A DNA stretch of 64,000 nucleotides, from contig OW203764.1 of assembly GCA_934045905.1 (NCBI GenBank), forward strand, positions 36,167,328 to 36,231,327, written 5' to 3'. Positions within the stretch are counted from its first letter, which is position 1; each line of letters opens with the position of its first letter. The position numbers and the translations under genes are program-made. A model generated the notes under the pieces. The model searched no databases, was not told where the DNA came from, and worked only from the letters and a program-made list of their open reading frames with translations. The DNA is from Leuctra nigra. Lineage: Eukaryota; Arthropoda; Insecta; Plecoptera; Leuctridae. Below are positions 1-13,900 of this stretch, piece after piece.

Positions 1-1549
1 AACTTGGAAGTTAGTTGACTTGAATTCAAACTGGTGGCACAACCCATATGTATAGTGTTCACAAGCATCACCATACTTCATAATATCAAGTTCAGACAAA
101 TAGGGATGCTGGTATCTTACAGTTACGTATTTACGTGTGATTGTGGAATATACTTTTCCAGAGTAGTATTGGCATCTTCAAAAACGAAATCGGTTAGGTA
201 CCTACCAACTTTCTTAAGTTGGTCTGCTTCAGTGGTGTCCACATTACACAATCGTATTGAAGAATGAACACTCGGAGGCAGAACACATCTTTTATATTAC
301 CCAATTCCTACACACTTTTAATCATGAGCCAGTTTGTAATATTTGCTCTGATTTTGCGTAAACAAGAGGTCAATGCTGGTATTTTCATTGCTGATAATGA
401 GACCCATCTGAAGTTCAAAGCAGGATGCAAGTAATTAATATTACTTGACTAATTAGCCGATCATGGATGCAGAAAACTTCTCAGCAAGCAACAGATTGTG
501 TATCATCAACTGGTCGACTTCGAAAAATTTATTGTGAGTTTGTCTCGCTGGAATGCCGAGAGTTCGTTCGTGACGCGCAACGAATATTGACTTGTGGCTG
601 CTGAATAGTACCATTGCAATGGTTTCATTTTTGAATGACTATTGGATGCTAATTTGACAGTACATTTCAATTTAAAATAGAACCCTACATTCCTTGATAT
701 CAATTAAATCTATTTAATTTGGATTTAATTTGGATTAAATCCAAATAATATCCTGCTTCTCAATCATAAACTTTTCATCGAAGACTAAATAAATGCCAAA
801 ATTGAATGGAAACTTTCGAGTTTCTAATTATTATTACAGCATCCATTTACAATGGACATATTGAATAAAATGTATCACACATTTATAGCTACTATGTCCA
901 AATATTTCAATTATGCCAATGAATCACTGTTCAGTGCACAGGAAAAAATTACATAGTTTACGACTTGTGTTTAAGTGACTGGTCTATGACTCTATGGGCA
1001 TAATTTTAGGGTAATACTATCACTGCATATTTTTGAAAACCCTGCTTTCCTTTTTAAATAATCCTTCATTTACTATTTGACATTCCTTTACTTAGTTACT
1101 ATTTCAGAACTTGATGCAAGAAAGCAAGACATCATTCCATTTATATGATCAGTTTCATAAATAAACATCCTTTCCTGATATCATACCTTAGGTATAGAAC
1201 TTCATTTTTATGAAACTTCAATATATTGTCTGTTAAGAATGAACTTACAATTAAGAAAGGAAACAAGTTTAAACATAAATTATTCGTATGTCTTTCATTT
1301 CTTCAAGTTTACTGCAAGCAAGTGCATGTATTGTTTAATTTAACAATTTACTTATTGTACTTTGAAATAAATTACATTGCAATTTAACTTGATAATGTAT
1401 GCTTTAGTTGTGTGCTATTATGGAATATTCTGTTTGAATTGTTGTCATATGAATAGTGAGATGTACTATATATTTCCCCTGTAATGTGTAACTCTGTACA
1501 AGTTGGATGGTAGCCTGAACCCCTGGAGCATGTGTTTGTAACTGTCTAG
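1..1549. other. Intron or upstream DNA before the first visible PCF11 exon; no gene seen
   Basis: AT-rich sequence without a supported gene. The short open frames here lack conserved sequence and splice context. The first recognisable PCF11 exon at 1550 starts in the middle of the CTD-interaction domain, so upstream coding exons must lie before the window and this stretch is probably intron. A short palindromic run built on GGATTTAAT units is at about 718-750. Confidence 0.6.
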
Positions 1550-1994
1550 GTCCCAAGCGACATCAAGCTACCCGTCTTATATCTCATCGACTCCATCGTC
1601 AAGAACGTCGGACACGCTTACATAGACCTCTTCACGCAAAACATTGTCTCCACATTCTGCGGATGTTTTGAAAAGGTACGTGCAGCTCACAAAGTCCATT
1701 TTGTTTTCATAGTGCATGCAGAAAAACATCAGTATAAATTACTCCTGTTGTATGACGATACTAAATGATTGTAAATATAATCGGAGGTGTGAAGGATTTA
1801 ACTTTGGTTTGTTTGTGAAGGTGGATGAACGGACGCGTGCTCAGATGTTCAAGCTTCGACAGACGTGGAACGAAGTGTTCCCGGCTAAGAAACTATATGC
1901 TGTCGATCTCCGAGTCCACAGTATTGATCCCGCTTGGCCAATTACTGCAGCTCCGCCCACCAGTATTCACGTCAACCCCAAGTTCTTCGCCAAG
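1550..1994 (+). other. PCF11: PCF11 CTD-interaction domain, C-terminal part (two exons)
   Basis: Exons 1550-1675 (42 codons) and 1821-1994 (58 codons) encode the second half of the CID. The segment from VPSDIKLPVLYLID to VSTFCGCFEK, then VDERTRAQMFKLRQTW, matches the order of the last helices of the family fold, which grips the Ser2-phosphorylated polymerase tail. The following FPAKKLYAVDLRVHSIDPAW is the usual post-CID linker. The N-terminal helices of the domain are missing because they lie upstream of the window. Confidence 0.9.
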
Positions 1995-4900
1995 GTTAGT
2001 AGTTCAACATTTAAATTAGCGTCAAAATTGAATTGATTAATATGTTCTCAATGCGGTACAACCATAGAACGATATTCCTTTTATTAAATCTAGTAGTTAT
2101 TTTCTGAAATAAGCTTGTAGTTGTGTGAAAGATAAGTGGCGATTGAAGGTGGTACAGTCAAACTCATTTCCCTGGACCATATTTTGGCCATTTCTTTAAA
2201 CACGACAGCAATGAGACTTAGCAATATCGAAGTGATTGAAAATCTGGTTGTAAATATCACCCCAACTAAAACGAAAGAATCTGTGACTCGCAAATGAAAT
2301 GTTGCAATAATATGTATTGTTTCTTAATCTCAGCAGCCTACGCAGACTCCCCAACCTGCTCCAGCTGTTGTGACACCCGCAACGCAGATGGCGATGCCTC
2401 CAGTTGCTTCGCTGTCGTTGGAGATCCCCGAGTCGAGATTCGTCGGCGAGATTCAGATGCGGGACCAACTCCTACGGAAGCAGAAAGAACTCATAGAACT
2501 GCAGCAGCAGAAGCTCACTCTGGAGTCCATGCAGCTGAAAGCTCAATACGAAGAGCAACAGAGGAAGCTGCAACAGGTGAGGACACAAGTAGAAGGATAA
2601 TGTAGGAATCTTTTCACAATTGGTTAAGCCCATGTAACAATCTACTGTAGTCGGGATTAGAAAAATACTGGTTTTTCAAACATTATTTTTAAATCATGAT
2701 TTTTTAAAAGTTTTTTAAAAAAAGCTTTTATTGAAATTATGGTTTTGAATTGATAATATTTCAAGTAATTTTTAAAACAAACTAGGTCTGTTGGCCGAGC
2801 TTGCTCTTAAGTTACTCCAACTTGCACCAGCCCTATAGTTCATGTAAGCTGACGAACACAATCGCCTGTTCCAAGCAGGTTCGAAACAGTCCGACGAAAA
2901 GATCTATTGTTATCTTATATAAATTGCTTATGCATTGATTATTATGTAAATGCTAGCGAAACATCAAGTAGTATGCACATTTTACTGTTGCATATGACAT
3001 TTCACAATATCGTAACGTTTCTAATCCCTACTTGTCAGTGAACTGTGAACTATATGTGAAAGAGGCAACCAGTTACATAGGAAACTCACATTGTGTCCCA
3101 TTGAACCATTGTTCTCCATTATGTTGCAACTAATTTGTTTCTTGGCTCCTCCACAGCAATTCTTTCAAAATCGACCAGCTCTCTTAGCACCTAGCTCCGG
3201 GGCTGTTGTCGTTCAGCTGGATGCACCTCTTCAGAAAGCCAAGCCTACGCCCACGTCAGTCAAGATGGCTTCGGTTACCAAGCTGCAGTCCCAGCAGTTG
3301 CCTTCTCGCGGCGAGATTTCAGGAACCTCAGCGAAGAATGTTGCCACCTCTCCACAGGTATGTGTGTTTGATATTTCCCGAAAAAATGTTTCAAACCTTT
3401 TATGTGTTCGATTAAATTTGGTTTATGAGTTTTAGTCTATTGTTTACATTTACAACATGTATTGTGTTCCAGCAGAATAATGCGAGGACTGTCCCAGCCC
3501 CAACATCACCTGTCAAGCAAGTCTCACGGGTTCGCGATCCCCGATTGGCCGCTCGCGTTTTGTCCGCCACCGTTGCTCAAGACAAGTCTCAGTTCGATCG
3601 CCTCATTGAGGGAATTCAGTCAGTAGAGCCTGCTAAACCGAAATTGCACATCACAAACAATCTTGGATGTGATAATAAAAATAATGTTCCAAATAAAGAA
3701 CGTAGAGGAATAACTAAACCTATCATGAGTACCAAAGCTCGTAATACTAGTAAACTTTCTCCGACAAATGTTGATGCTTTTAAAGGGCAAGAGTCTAGTA
3801 AATCAAATGTACTCCAGCCATCCTCTTCCCTTTCCCCATCAACGAAAAAGTTTGCACGTTTGAAAGAATCTCCTAAACTCAAGTTCATCGATCAGTTGCC
3901 ACCTATTCCAAAAATAGATGAAAATAGAAAAGATCAAGACGTTTCAACTAAAAAATCATCACCTTCCAAAACATTAAGTCCGAGAAAGAAGGCTCAGCTA
4001 GAGAAAGATAAATCTCCAAAGTCAAAAAATAATGATAAAGAAAGTACATTAATTAGCAAATCTGATTCTCCTAGGAGAAAAGCAGTAGATAAAAAAACTA
4101 GTGATAATTTAAGCTTTGCTAGGGCAACAGGTAATGTTAGGGACCGCTCCAAGGAGCACAGCAAATTTGATGTGGACTTAGATGGGTCACCATCACCCCC
4201 ACCTCCGCCTACGATCAGCGAATCCAAGATTCAAGATGGGGGCAAGTTCAGAATCAAGCCGTCTTTGAAAGGAAGAAACTACATTAGAAGAAATCGAGGC
4301 TCCGAATCAAGGAGCAGAAGTCCGATTAAATCTGACGTAGACCTGAGGCTCAGCGGACCCCCGGAGAAAATGCAGAAACTTACACTGCCCGAGGATACAG
4401 CCAAAAGTAAGCCAGCTTTAACATTGTCATCTGCACTTGTATTCTGGTTAATGGTTTTTAAATTATTTTGTAAGAAATTAAAAATACTCTTAAACCGAAA
4501 ATTTAGTGGCATAATAATTTTGTAGCATATCAAGTTGCTTGACCTTGTGTTACTTTGCAATTAGACTGGATGCATGAGGGGAAGATGGGTAATTTGCATT
4601 AAGAGTTTGTGAAAAATTTGCAACCTAAAGAAGAAAATATTGTAACAGCTGTTGCATTACTCAATAGAACTTCATTTTAATTAATGTGATAAACTTAACT
4701 TAAATTTTATATCAAAAGCTTGCTTGGTGTAAATATACTTGTGGGGTGTCCCTATTTTATGTGTGTGATATGAGGGATTGCATTGAAGAGTAGAAGAGAG
4801 GAGTGATGGTATTTCTTACTCATTAGATGCTAAATGAGATAAGATCATCGATACTTGATTTGCATTGGTTTGATAAATCTATGTGTGGGTGTCATAGTTT

Positions 4901-7900
4901 TTCTAAAATTAAAATTTTGCTTATTTTGGCAATGGGGTTGTTCACTGCCATTTGCTCTCACCCGCAGTGCTAGCGGCATTGGAGGTGTCTCTCTTCGATT
5001 GGTTGGTCTCTGAATCCAAGATCTATGAATCAATCTCCCGCCAAGGTTTAAAAACCTTCCATTCCGCTAGATGCATTTTGATTGGCTCTTCCCGGACGAT
5101 TAGAACAGCAGCGCCATCTACAATAGTTTTGCGTGAACAACCCCAGTGATTCCTGATGTGTAGCTTATTATGACATCCAAACAATACATCAATTTACCAG
5201 CATACTACTTCAATGGATTAGTAAGTCTGTTATGTACAACATTAATATCTACACTATCTTTAACGGAATTACTTTTTTTAATCAAATTCAGTTTTAAATT
5301 AATAGTTTATATAATTATAAAAGCATTTGTCTACAAAAGATGAATTCATGAATACATTTTTATATGTTCGATAATAATTTGAAGTCTGCAGCTACTAGCT
5401 GGGTCGTTTTGTACCTGTAAATGATCGGAATTAGACTCTGCCGAATCGTGTGTAGTATTTCAGCAAATTACCTTCTCGGCAGTGGTGTAGTCGAGGTGTA
5501 ATTACTTTTGACCTGTGTGTATACCTATAAATAATTATTATTTCTCTGTACCTTAGGGTGTCCATTCGTCCCGATTTTGCTGGGACAGTCCCGTTTTCTA
5601 GCAACCTGTCCCGCTGTCCCCACGACCATCAAGCGGGAAGCCTTTAGTCCCGATTTTTGACATGTTACCGTGTTTTCGTAAATTCATAATTTGCCGTGCG
5701 GCGAATAGTCTGCTGTGCCTCTATCTATTGGCTGCGCAGTGAATGAACAGTTTGTTCACAGCCGTCTCGAGTCTCGACAGACACTGTCTACTTGACTGAC
5801 AGCCAGCTGACTTTGTCCAATTTGCTTTGACTGTTATGGACATGGTCTCAGGGTTGCCAGATTGGGCGACTTGACCCTACCAAATCGCGACCAACTTTTT
5901 GGTGTTGTCGCCGATCGCCGATTTGGGCGACTTCGCAATATCCTTCCATAATGCAAATTTTTGAGAAAATATATGGAAACTAATATTTTGAAACTTAATT
6001 TCCATAATTGTGAACTATACTCCATTCGGACAGGACCTTTCAGCGCCTGAGGGCAAATGCCAAAATACAATCGCCAATAAAATGCTGTATACACCTCAGA
6101 AACGTGGTTTTTCTTTGCTCCTCTATTGATATGGGGTGGAATGGAGGTAGTGCCAGAAAAATAGCCAAAATTAGCGTGGAAAATAGGAATTCCAAACAAA
6201 AAATAGATTTCTCGTTGCTGCAAATTCCGTGTCGAACGTACTGTAGCAATTTTAGGTGATCGAAATCGCTGAAATTTCTAGTCCAGAATGCATAGAAATG
6301 GCTCTATTTCATTCTTGAAATTCAAAATTTTCCCGGGCCTGCGCGGCCCAGACCCGCGTGTTCCTGGGGGGCCCTCTCCCCAGACCCCCATTGTAACCCA
6401 AAACTGTCCCGATTTTCCAAATTCTAAATATGGACACCCTACTATACAGAGGTATAGTAGGTGCACATTTTTTTTCATCTCACATAATTATTATAATTAT
6501 CTATATTCTCAAGGGAGCCGAGGCTCCACTAATGAGAATGTTATTATAGAAAAGGGAGGAGAGGAAACCCGGTACCCTACTCTATGTAGCCTACTCCTGA
6601 AGAAAAATACCGAGAGGGCCAACGGCTTAACGTTCCATCCGAAGGACGGTGTGACATTTACAGCGCGGGCCTCCACAACCCGCGCCGTCGAGAGACTGAT
6701 AACAGGTGGAGGGAGGTCGTCACACTAACCCCCAACACCCCAGTCTCTCTGGCCCAACGGCTGCAACTGGCAAGGCAGAGTTGAAGGGTCACCCATCTAC
6801 CGCTGACCGCGCTCCATGTTGCTTAACCTCGGTGATCTGACGAGAACCGTGGTATCCAATACACCAGCCGTTGGGTTTGGTATAAATCATACCTAGGTTT
6901 TAAAAAAAGAAGAGAAGGGGAATCATAAAGTTGGCCTCTTATTCTGCTTCGCATGTCATATTTTTAGTGTATACCCATAGATTTTTTCAGGAATACATCA
7001 CTTCATCTCAACAATGATTTGCATTGACTGATCACAGAAAAACAGATCAAAATCACTTCTACCCGGAAAAATGGCGATAATAATTGATGCAATACATTGC
7101 AGTGCACTCTTGCACATTTTCTGCTCAGAGTTGATGCCAACATCGAAACTGTGTTACAGTTTGTCGTGGGGGCATATTTTCAAAGCAAAACCATGAGCGA
7201 AAATGTTCGACTATGCTAACAAGTGAAATCTTTTGTTTCATCAATGATAAATTAGCTAAGTAAATCCATAGTGCAGTGGCTCATTTCTACATGGTGAATA
7301 TTTTAAACAAACTTGTGAATAGGCACCCTGGAGGGTTATTCTAAATTTCCTTGACATCTCGTTTCACTTGATACGGGCTTTAACATGGTAGTGACGCTGT
7401 ATCAATTGATACGAGACGACAAGGAAATTTAGATTAACCCCCCTGGACCCTAATATCGCACATTTTGATAGCACGGTACTACTCGGAACCGTGCTACATC
7501 ATAAATGCCCATGGTAGCACCGACCTTGAACTCGGCACCATCAAAGCACCAAACAAATGTGATTGAGCGAGCGAAACAAGCAACTTCTTTGCCTTTTTTG
7601 GCTCGGACCTATGTTTTTTTTGTGAGATTTTTTTTCTGTTACTGTCTGTATACAGGTTACAGTTTTTTTTTATCGAGCTGAAATTTTGCACACATATAGG
7701 GACTGGGCATTGCAAACCCTATTTTTTTTAAATCTGCTGATTGGTTCTAATTTTTTTTTTAATATCGTCCGATTGGTTGGTCAGATCATGGATTTGTAAG
7801 TAGGTTCCCTGGGGCCTCATTCACAAAGCAGGTTTAGCTCGGATTAGCTCGTAGTCCCATATGAAATAACATTGGCCGCCCCCGGTAACACCGTCAAAAA

Positions 7901-10900
7901 GTTTTGTGAATGAGGCCCCAGGATACCTAAGTTAAATGAAGGGTGGTGTCCTTGATAGCGTATTTCCTGTTATTTAACTTTTTGGCGCGCGGCGGCCATA
8001 TTGGTTGTTTAGTTGCAGATGCTTATAGCCGAGCAAACAGAATTATTAGATATATAATGCGTTATCTACAAAAGTAATAGGAATTAAATTATGAAAAAAA
8101 TAGGTATACTAAAAACATACTGTCGAAGACATTGGTGCAGATTGGATTGTCCAAAATGTTATTGATTAGATTGTATGCATTTTTTGAAACTGCATTTAAC
8201 CATTTCCAGCCTTAGTTTGTATTTTAATTGTTTGTGAAAAACTTATAGCGACGACCTATTATTTATTTGGGTGGAAAATGAAGAGTATATATCCATTGAC
8301 AATCAAAACTAGGGGATGAGCAAATCGTTTACTTTTCACGGCACTACGGTTGTAGTCAAATAAAAATGCCGCACGCGAATCACAACACGTCTAGAGAAGG
8401 AGGGGGCGGGACTTTCGTAGCAACTTGTTCTAGAGATGCGAATGAATTACACGTCAAACTACTTTTACCTAAATACCTTAATCTCACAAAACATGTGAGC
8501 AATACATTCTTAGATGATTCAAAAGTGTACTAGACATGGTCTACTGAGTTTTCATAACGGAAATAAGTTTGTATGCTGTGTCAAAATCTGACGGTTGCAG
8601 TGGCTGGGCGCCCGGGAGGCGGGATCAGAGTATCACGCAATGGTACAAACGAGGGCCGTGCGTTATAGTGGTATTGGCATGGCAGTTTCATATCCCGGTA
8701 CAGAGGTGTTAGTCAATGATATCCATGCAGCTTTGTGATTTTTTTCGTATTTTTTGAACGCGATCTCATTGGTGAAATGATAGTTTTAGTTTTGTTTTCG
8801 CCGCTGCATTTCGGTCTGCCGCGCGCCGCGCTTAGCACGCGTAGTAATGAGTATGAACAGGCTAACAGGCGGCGCGGGAATCGAGCCTATAGTATTGAGA
8901 AGGTACAAATCGCATGATTGAGCGAGCGAAGCGAGCGTCTTCTTTTGGCTCATTTGTCAAGGACCTCTTTTTTTTATGTTTTTTTGCTACCTGACGATAT
9001 ACAAGTCAGAGTTTTTCTTCGATCGAGCTGAAATTTTGCACACATGTACGGACCATTTATGGGCGTTGCAGACCCTAATTTTTTTTTGAAATATACTGAT
9101 TGGTTCAAATTTTAAAAAAAATATCTTTCGATTGGTTGGTTCGATCAATTTGAAATTTTGACAAGTCATTACGACCAACAATGTCTCCAATCTTGCAAAG
9201 TTTCAGCCAAATCCTCACATTGGTTAAAATTTAAAAAAATATTTCATGTGATTTTTGAAATTTAAACTAGAACCGTTTGACCGATCGACTTAAAACTTTG
9301 CATGGTAATTGGGACCAACATTATCTGTATTTTTGGCAATTTTCAGACTAATCTGTGTTTAAATTCTAAAATTATTGACAGTTTACGGACATTTTACGTG
9401 TTGGCTGTCAAATTTCTCGAATTTCATATTTCACGGTAACTTCGAATCTTCAGTTCCAAGGTAGTTAGAGCAGAAACTTTCAAACGTATATGAAACTGAT
9501 ATGACCGTTCAACAGATCGATCTAATATTTTAACAAGAAATCGTTCAATCATAAAGGTTCAATCGATCAACTTAAAACTTTGCATGGTTATTGGGAACAA
9601 TATTTTAGGAATTGTTGTAGATTTTAATACATTAGTCTTTGACGAAAACAGAATTTCGTGTTCATGGTGTTGCGCGTATCCGTGCTCGCTCATCAACGCG
9701 TTACTCAGAGCGTTTTCCTAGTAACTATTATCCCTGGCATAGTATAAAATCTGAAAGAGTATATTCGTAAACATCTCATATTGTAAACAAACTTCACGCT
9801 TTGTTCGCAGTAGAGCGCGTTTGGTTTAGAAGGCTCAAAAGTCGAAACTCACGAGCTAGACAATTTCAGAAGTGATCTGAATGTGATATATGTTTTTGCA
9901 ATTAAACACATAGAAACATACTATAATTATGTAACAAGGACAATGTGCATTATGTTTATGAAATGCCACAAATCTAACATATAAATATTTTATCGTTAGA
10001 AGATATGAGATGATGTATGAGATTGGCTCATGCCCTCAGCAATATCTTTTTGTTAGATTTCGTGTTGTTGGATTGCTTATAAAGTTGGCCGGCCAGATAG
10101 AGAATTGGCGCTCATAATTCCCGGTAAATTTCCAGTTTGAGTAATGATTCGATGTGTTGATATTTGTCATAGATTTTACGGCGAATAGTGTCTGTACGGC
10201 ACGCATTTGCAATAGCAATCAACACCCTCACGCACCAGCGTTGGGCCTTACAGCATTGAGAGCAAGAGTAAATATTATGCTTCTTAAACGGATCAATTAA
10301 TCCATTAAAAAATAGAGAACAGGGCTTGGGAAAAGGTATCAACTTCACTTTATCATATACATCCTTTGAACTAATGGTACAAATTCCGTGAATTCAATAA
10401 CATTTATTTTCTCCACCACCTTTCTGTCGTGCTTTTCCTCGACTTGGAATCATGACGTTATAACTCAATTTACTTTAAACAAGGGTAAACAATAACTTTT
10501 GACAATAAAATAAGTATAAACCTGGTTGTATAATAATGTAATATCTTTAAATTACGTGTATATTAGTTAATTCTTCTTAACCGCAAGTTTTAACGTAGTA
10601 TTTACTTCACTATCAAAGATAGACTGAGTGGAAATTTCAACCAATATGGCTGCCGGCCGTCTAGCCTCCCATCATGCATAGCGCGCAACTGAGAGTGAAG
10701 TCACGATGTAGAAAAAGGACCGCCATCTTTAAAATATAAGGTGGAAACTCTTCGCTGTATCACCATTGAAATCTTTGAATACGAATTACGGGTAGAAGTT
10801 TGCTCGCGTATAACACAGCTCGTTTTCAAGGTCTATCGATTGACTAGTTTTTAATGATTTAAGAGTGTTTTAAGAGTGTTATAAGAATGTTTTAATGTTT

Positions 10901-13900
10901 AAAGAGTATATTAATGTGCATTAGAATGTTTTAGATTGCATAGCTAGTTTGCAAGATGAGCCCTAGCGCTAGTGAGCGTTACGCGATGGGCATCTACAGA
11001 CCTTGATATTCGGGCTATTGGAACTGATATCGCGGAAAGTCTCGAAGAGTTTCCACCTTATATTTTAAAGATGGCGGTCCTTTTTCTACATCGTGGTGAA
11101 GTGATCCGCCTTCTGAACTTGCAGTTGGATATCCAGGGAACCTACTTACAAATCCATGGTCAGATCAATTTGAAATTTTGGTAAGTCATTGTGACCTACA
11201 TTGTTTCAAATCCTACAAAGTTTCAGCTAAATCCTCTAATTGGTTTAAGCTTAAAAATATCTTCTGATTGGTTGACATTCAAAATGTTCCAATTAAGTTT
11301 AAATTTTGCATGGTGATCAAGACCAACATTATCTAAACTTTTACACATTTTAAGCCCAATCAGTCAAGTATTTATTGTAATTTTAAGATTTTAGTATGGG
11401 TTGTCCAAAGAGCTTCTGGAAAAAGTATGTAGGTAAGTCACGACACAATGGATGTTTATATTGAGATTGGAAAGTTGAAAAGAAAGTCGTATTGTTCTGT
11501 GTCGTGTATCGTGACTGGGGATGTTGCATGTTCTGTGCTCGCTCATCAATGCGGTACACTGAGCGTTTTCCTAGTGTTAGGTAAGGGTCCTGGAGGGTTA
11601 TTCTAAATTTCCTTGTGATCTCATTTCATTTGATATGGTCTCGCCACTCAATGGAGTGCTATCTATTTAACACAGTAGTGACGCCGTATCAATTGATCAA
11701 GCAAACAAGGAAATTTAGAATAACCACCCTGGAGAGTAGGATTGGTTTCCTGGTAGACCACTATAATAGTACTTTCAAATAGTACTATTAATTTTGTACC
11801 TGCTGGATCGATTCATGAAATGAGTTATATTTTTCACTGACATGCATGCAGTTGTTGCATGCTCGACAAGACAAGATCCCTTTTCAATGTACACTCATGA
11901 CTGGGGATTCTGATACTGATCCAACCAATTCTCTGAAGAATCGGGATTAGCCGCAAGAAAAAGTTGGGTAGCCGAACTAATTTCAAAGATACATCACTTT
12001 ATGAATTTCTTTAACAAAGCAAGTCGAAAAAACACAGTAATTTTCCTAGTAAATAGATTTAAATTTTAAACTATTTTCCGCCGATAGATTCTAACCAAAA
12101 GCTAATATTATGCACATTAGACATAAAGGTATTTATTAAGATTTTTATATAGGTATACACCTACCCGTACGTTTTTAAAAGTTAGACGCCAAATTCTAAA
12201 TAATGTTCCTCTACCTCCTGTGCTAAATTTTCCTCATATTTTGAAGACATCATATTGAAAACTCAATATAATTCGAGAGTTGCAAGTTATAAAGTGGGTA
12301 ATACACTATGCAATTCAAGTTGGGCAATTCAAATCTGCCGATTAGAATTGCCCAATTTGGCTAGTGTGATAGACAAGAAAAATCCAAATCTTGGCAATTC
12401 TTGATTTAGAACCGGTTCTATTTTCCCAACTGCAGTTGGACAATTTGAGATGAATAAAAACTAGTATTGAAACAAATATCGAAACAGAGAACACAACTTC
12501 GTAATATTTAATCATTATTATTAGAGCCAAGATTATGTGGTGATTGAAAATATCACGAAATTTTAAATAAACATGTTTTATTGTGAAATGTGCATGGTTC
12601 ATGGAATTTAAACCCCAAAACTATCATTTTCCAATCGCGAAATAAAACGAAATACACTCTAATTAGCGAAATTGACCTAAATCGCAAAATTACCACGTAA
12701 TCAGTAATTTTTCACTTTTTTTTTTTTTTTACTTAAATTTGCATTTAATCCAGCACTTGTTGCGTCTAAGAATTGTGAGAATCCATCCTTTGATTAGCTG
12801 GAAAACAAAGTTGCAAACATACCTGCTAATATTTACCCCCCCCCCCCCTCCATCACCAAACCACCCTAAAATAACCAGTCAGTGACTGGTTTGAGACAAT
12901 GCTACTGGCTGTTGGTGGAAATGTGGCAACCTTGCACTTTGGCAAACTACCTACCCCTCTTTTACCCACCTTTGCACGCCCATGAAGGGCCCACCCACAC
13001 CACACACCCAGTTAATTCAGTTGACTGTTTATTGATAGCTCATGATGCAACTTTATTTTATCATTTTAATTTGATTATTTACATTATTCATTAGTGTGAG
13101 CAAAACATATTGGTAATAAAGATGAAATTCATTTCCGATTTAAAGTTCAATTTTGTGTGTTTTAATGGCCCCACAAATCGCGAAATCTGCAATTCATAAA
13201 ATCACAAAAAACGAAATTTGTGTTTTTAAAAACGAAATCAATGCAAAAATAAAACCATATAATCTTGGCTCTAATTATTATTCAATTCAATTCAATTATC
13301 TTTATTTGCATGATAAACAAAATGGCGAACATTCAACAGGAAATACACTATTGTGTCTGTTGATCTTCCATGTAACCAACTAACTAAGTCTTAACTAAAT
13401 CTAAATATTATAAAAGAAAGATAGAAAATTACTAATACATAATAAAAGCATAATATTTAAAGTCATGTATAAAGATCACATATTAACAGAACAATTGAAT
13501 GCTAATTGCTGTTGAAGGACGATTGTTATGATAACAACATAAAACTAACCCAACCTCAAACCTTTAAATTGACACATTCAACAAGATTTGAATTGGTACA
13601 ATTTGAATCTGGAAGATTTGAGTTGCCCAATTTGAATTGTATAGTGTACTTGTATATATAATTGTATATATAATTGTATACGTACACTTAAGACATTTCA
13701 TGAATCTTTTACATTTAATAAAATATAATTTTAATTTTAATGTTAAAAAAATTTATAAAAATGGTAAATTACAACAAAAAATATTTTCGGAAAATCTACT
13801 TGGGACCCCTACTTCAGTTTAAATTTAAAAATTACCTGGGCTGTGCGCCCTGAACCTGCATTTGCTCAAGTTCTTACCAATTTGTGGACATTTGTTATTT

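Larger units (their letters stand above)
7787..11158. mobile_element. P-superfamily DNA transposon relic, 3.4 kb, 7-bp target duplication
   Basis: The ends are CATGGATTTGTAAGTAGG and its reverse complement at 11141-11158; the match runs about 24 bases, to CCTGG. The 7-bp duplication GTCAGAT stands at 7780-7786 and 11159-11165. Removing the element rejoins a Helitron-like copy, which confirms both boundaries. Subterminal inverted repeats (about 10700-10755 and 11042-11100, core GGACCGCCATCTTT) lie near the right end. A degenerate THAP-coding exon is on the - strand at 10112-10455. It is loaded with later insertions (7813-7917, 8916-9721). Confidence 0.75.
7545..11574 (+). mobile_element. Helitron-like repeat, copy A, split by a P-superfamily element
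   Basis: The 5' part (about 7545-7786) carries the family signature GAGCGAGCGAAAC and GAGCTGAAATTTTGCACACA. The 3' part (11159-11574) resumes with GATCAATTTGAAATTTTGG and ends with the hairpin-bearing TGCTCGCTCATCAATGCGG, then GAGCGTTTTCCTAG followed by T. The CTAG-T end with a hairpin just upstream fits a Helitron 3' terminus (CTRR, target T). The element was interrupted by the insertion at 7787-11158. No Rep/helicase coding is present. Confidence 0.6.

Noticed and set aside
34..267. Open frame of 77 residues at the window start
   Set aside because: No conserved sequence, no splice context and AT-rich composition like intron DNA.
6790..6870. Possible 5S rRNA gene
   Set aside because: Only part of 5S is present and it is fused to the same foreign body in two copies; it is a SINE head.
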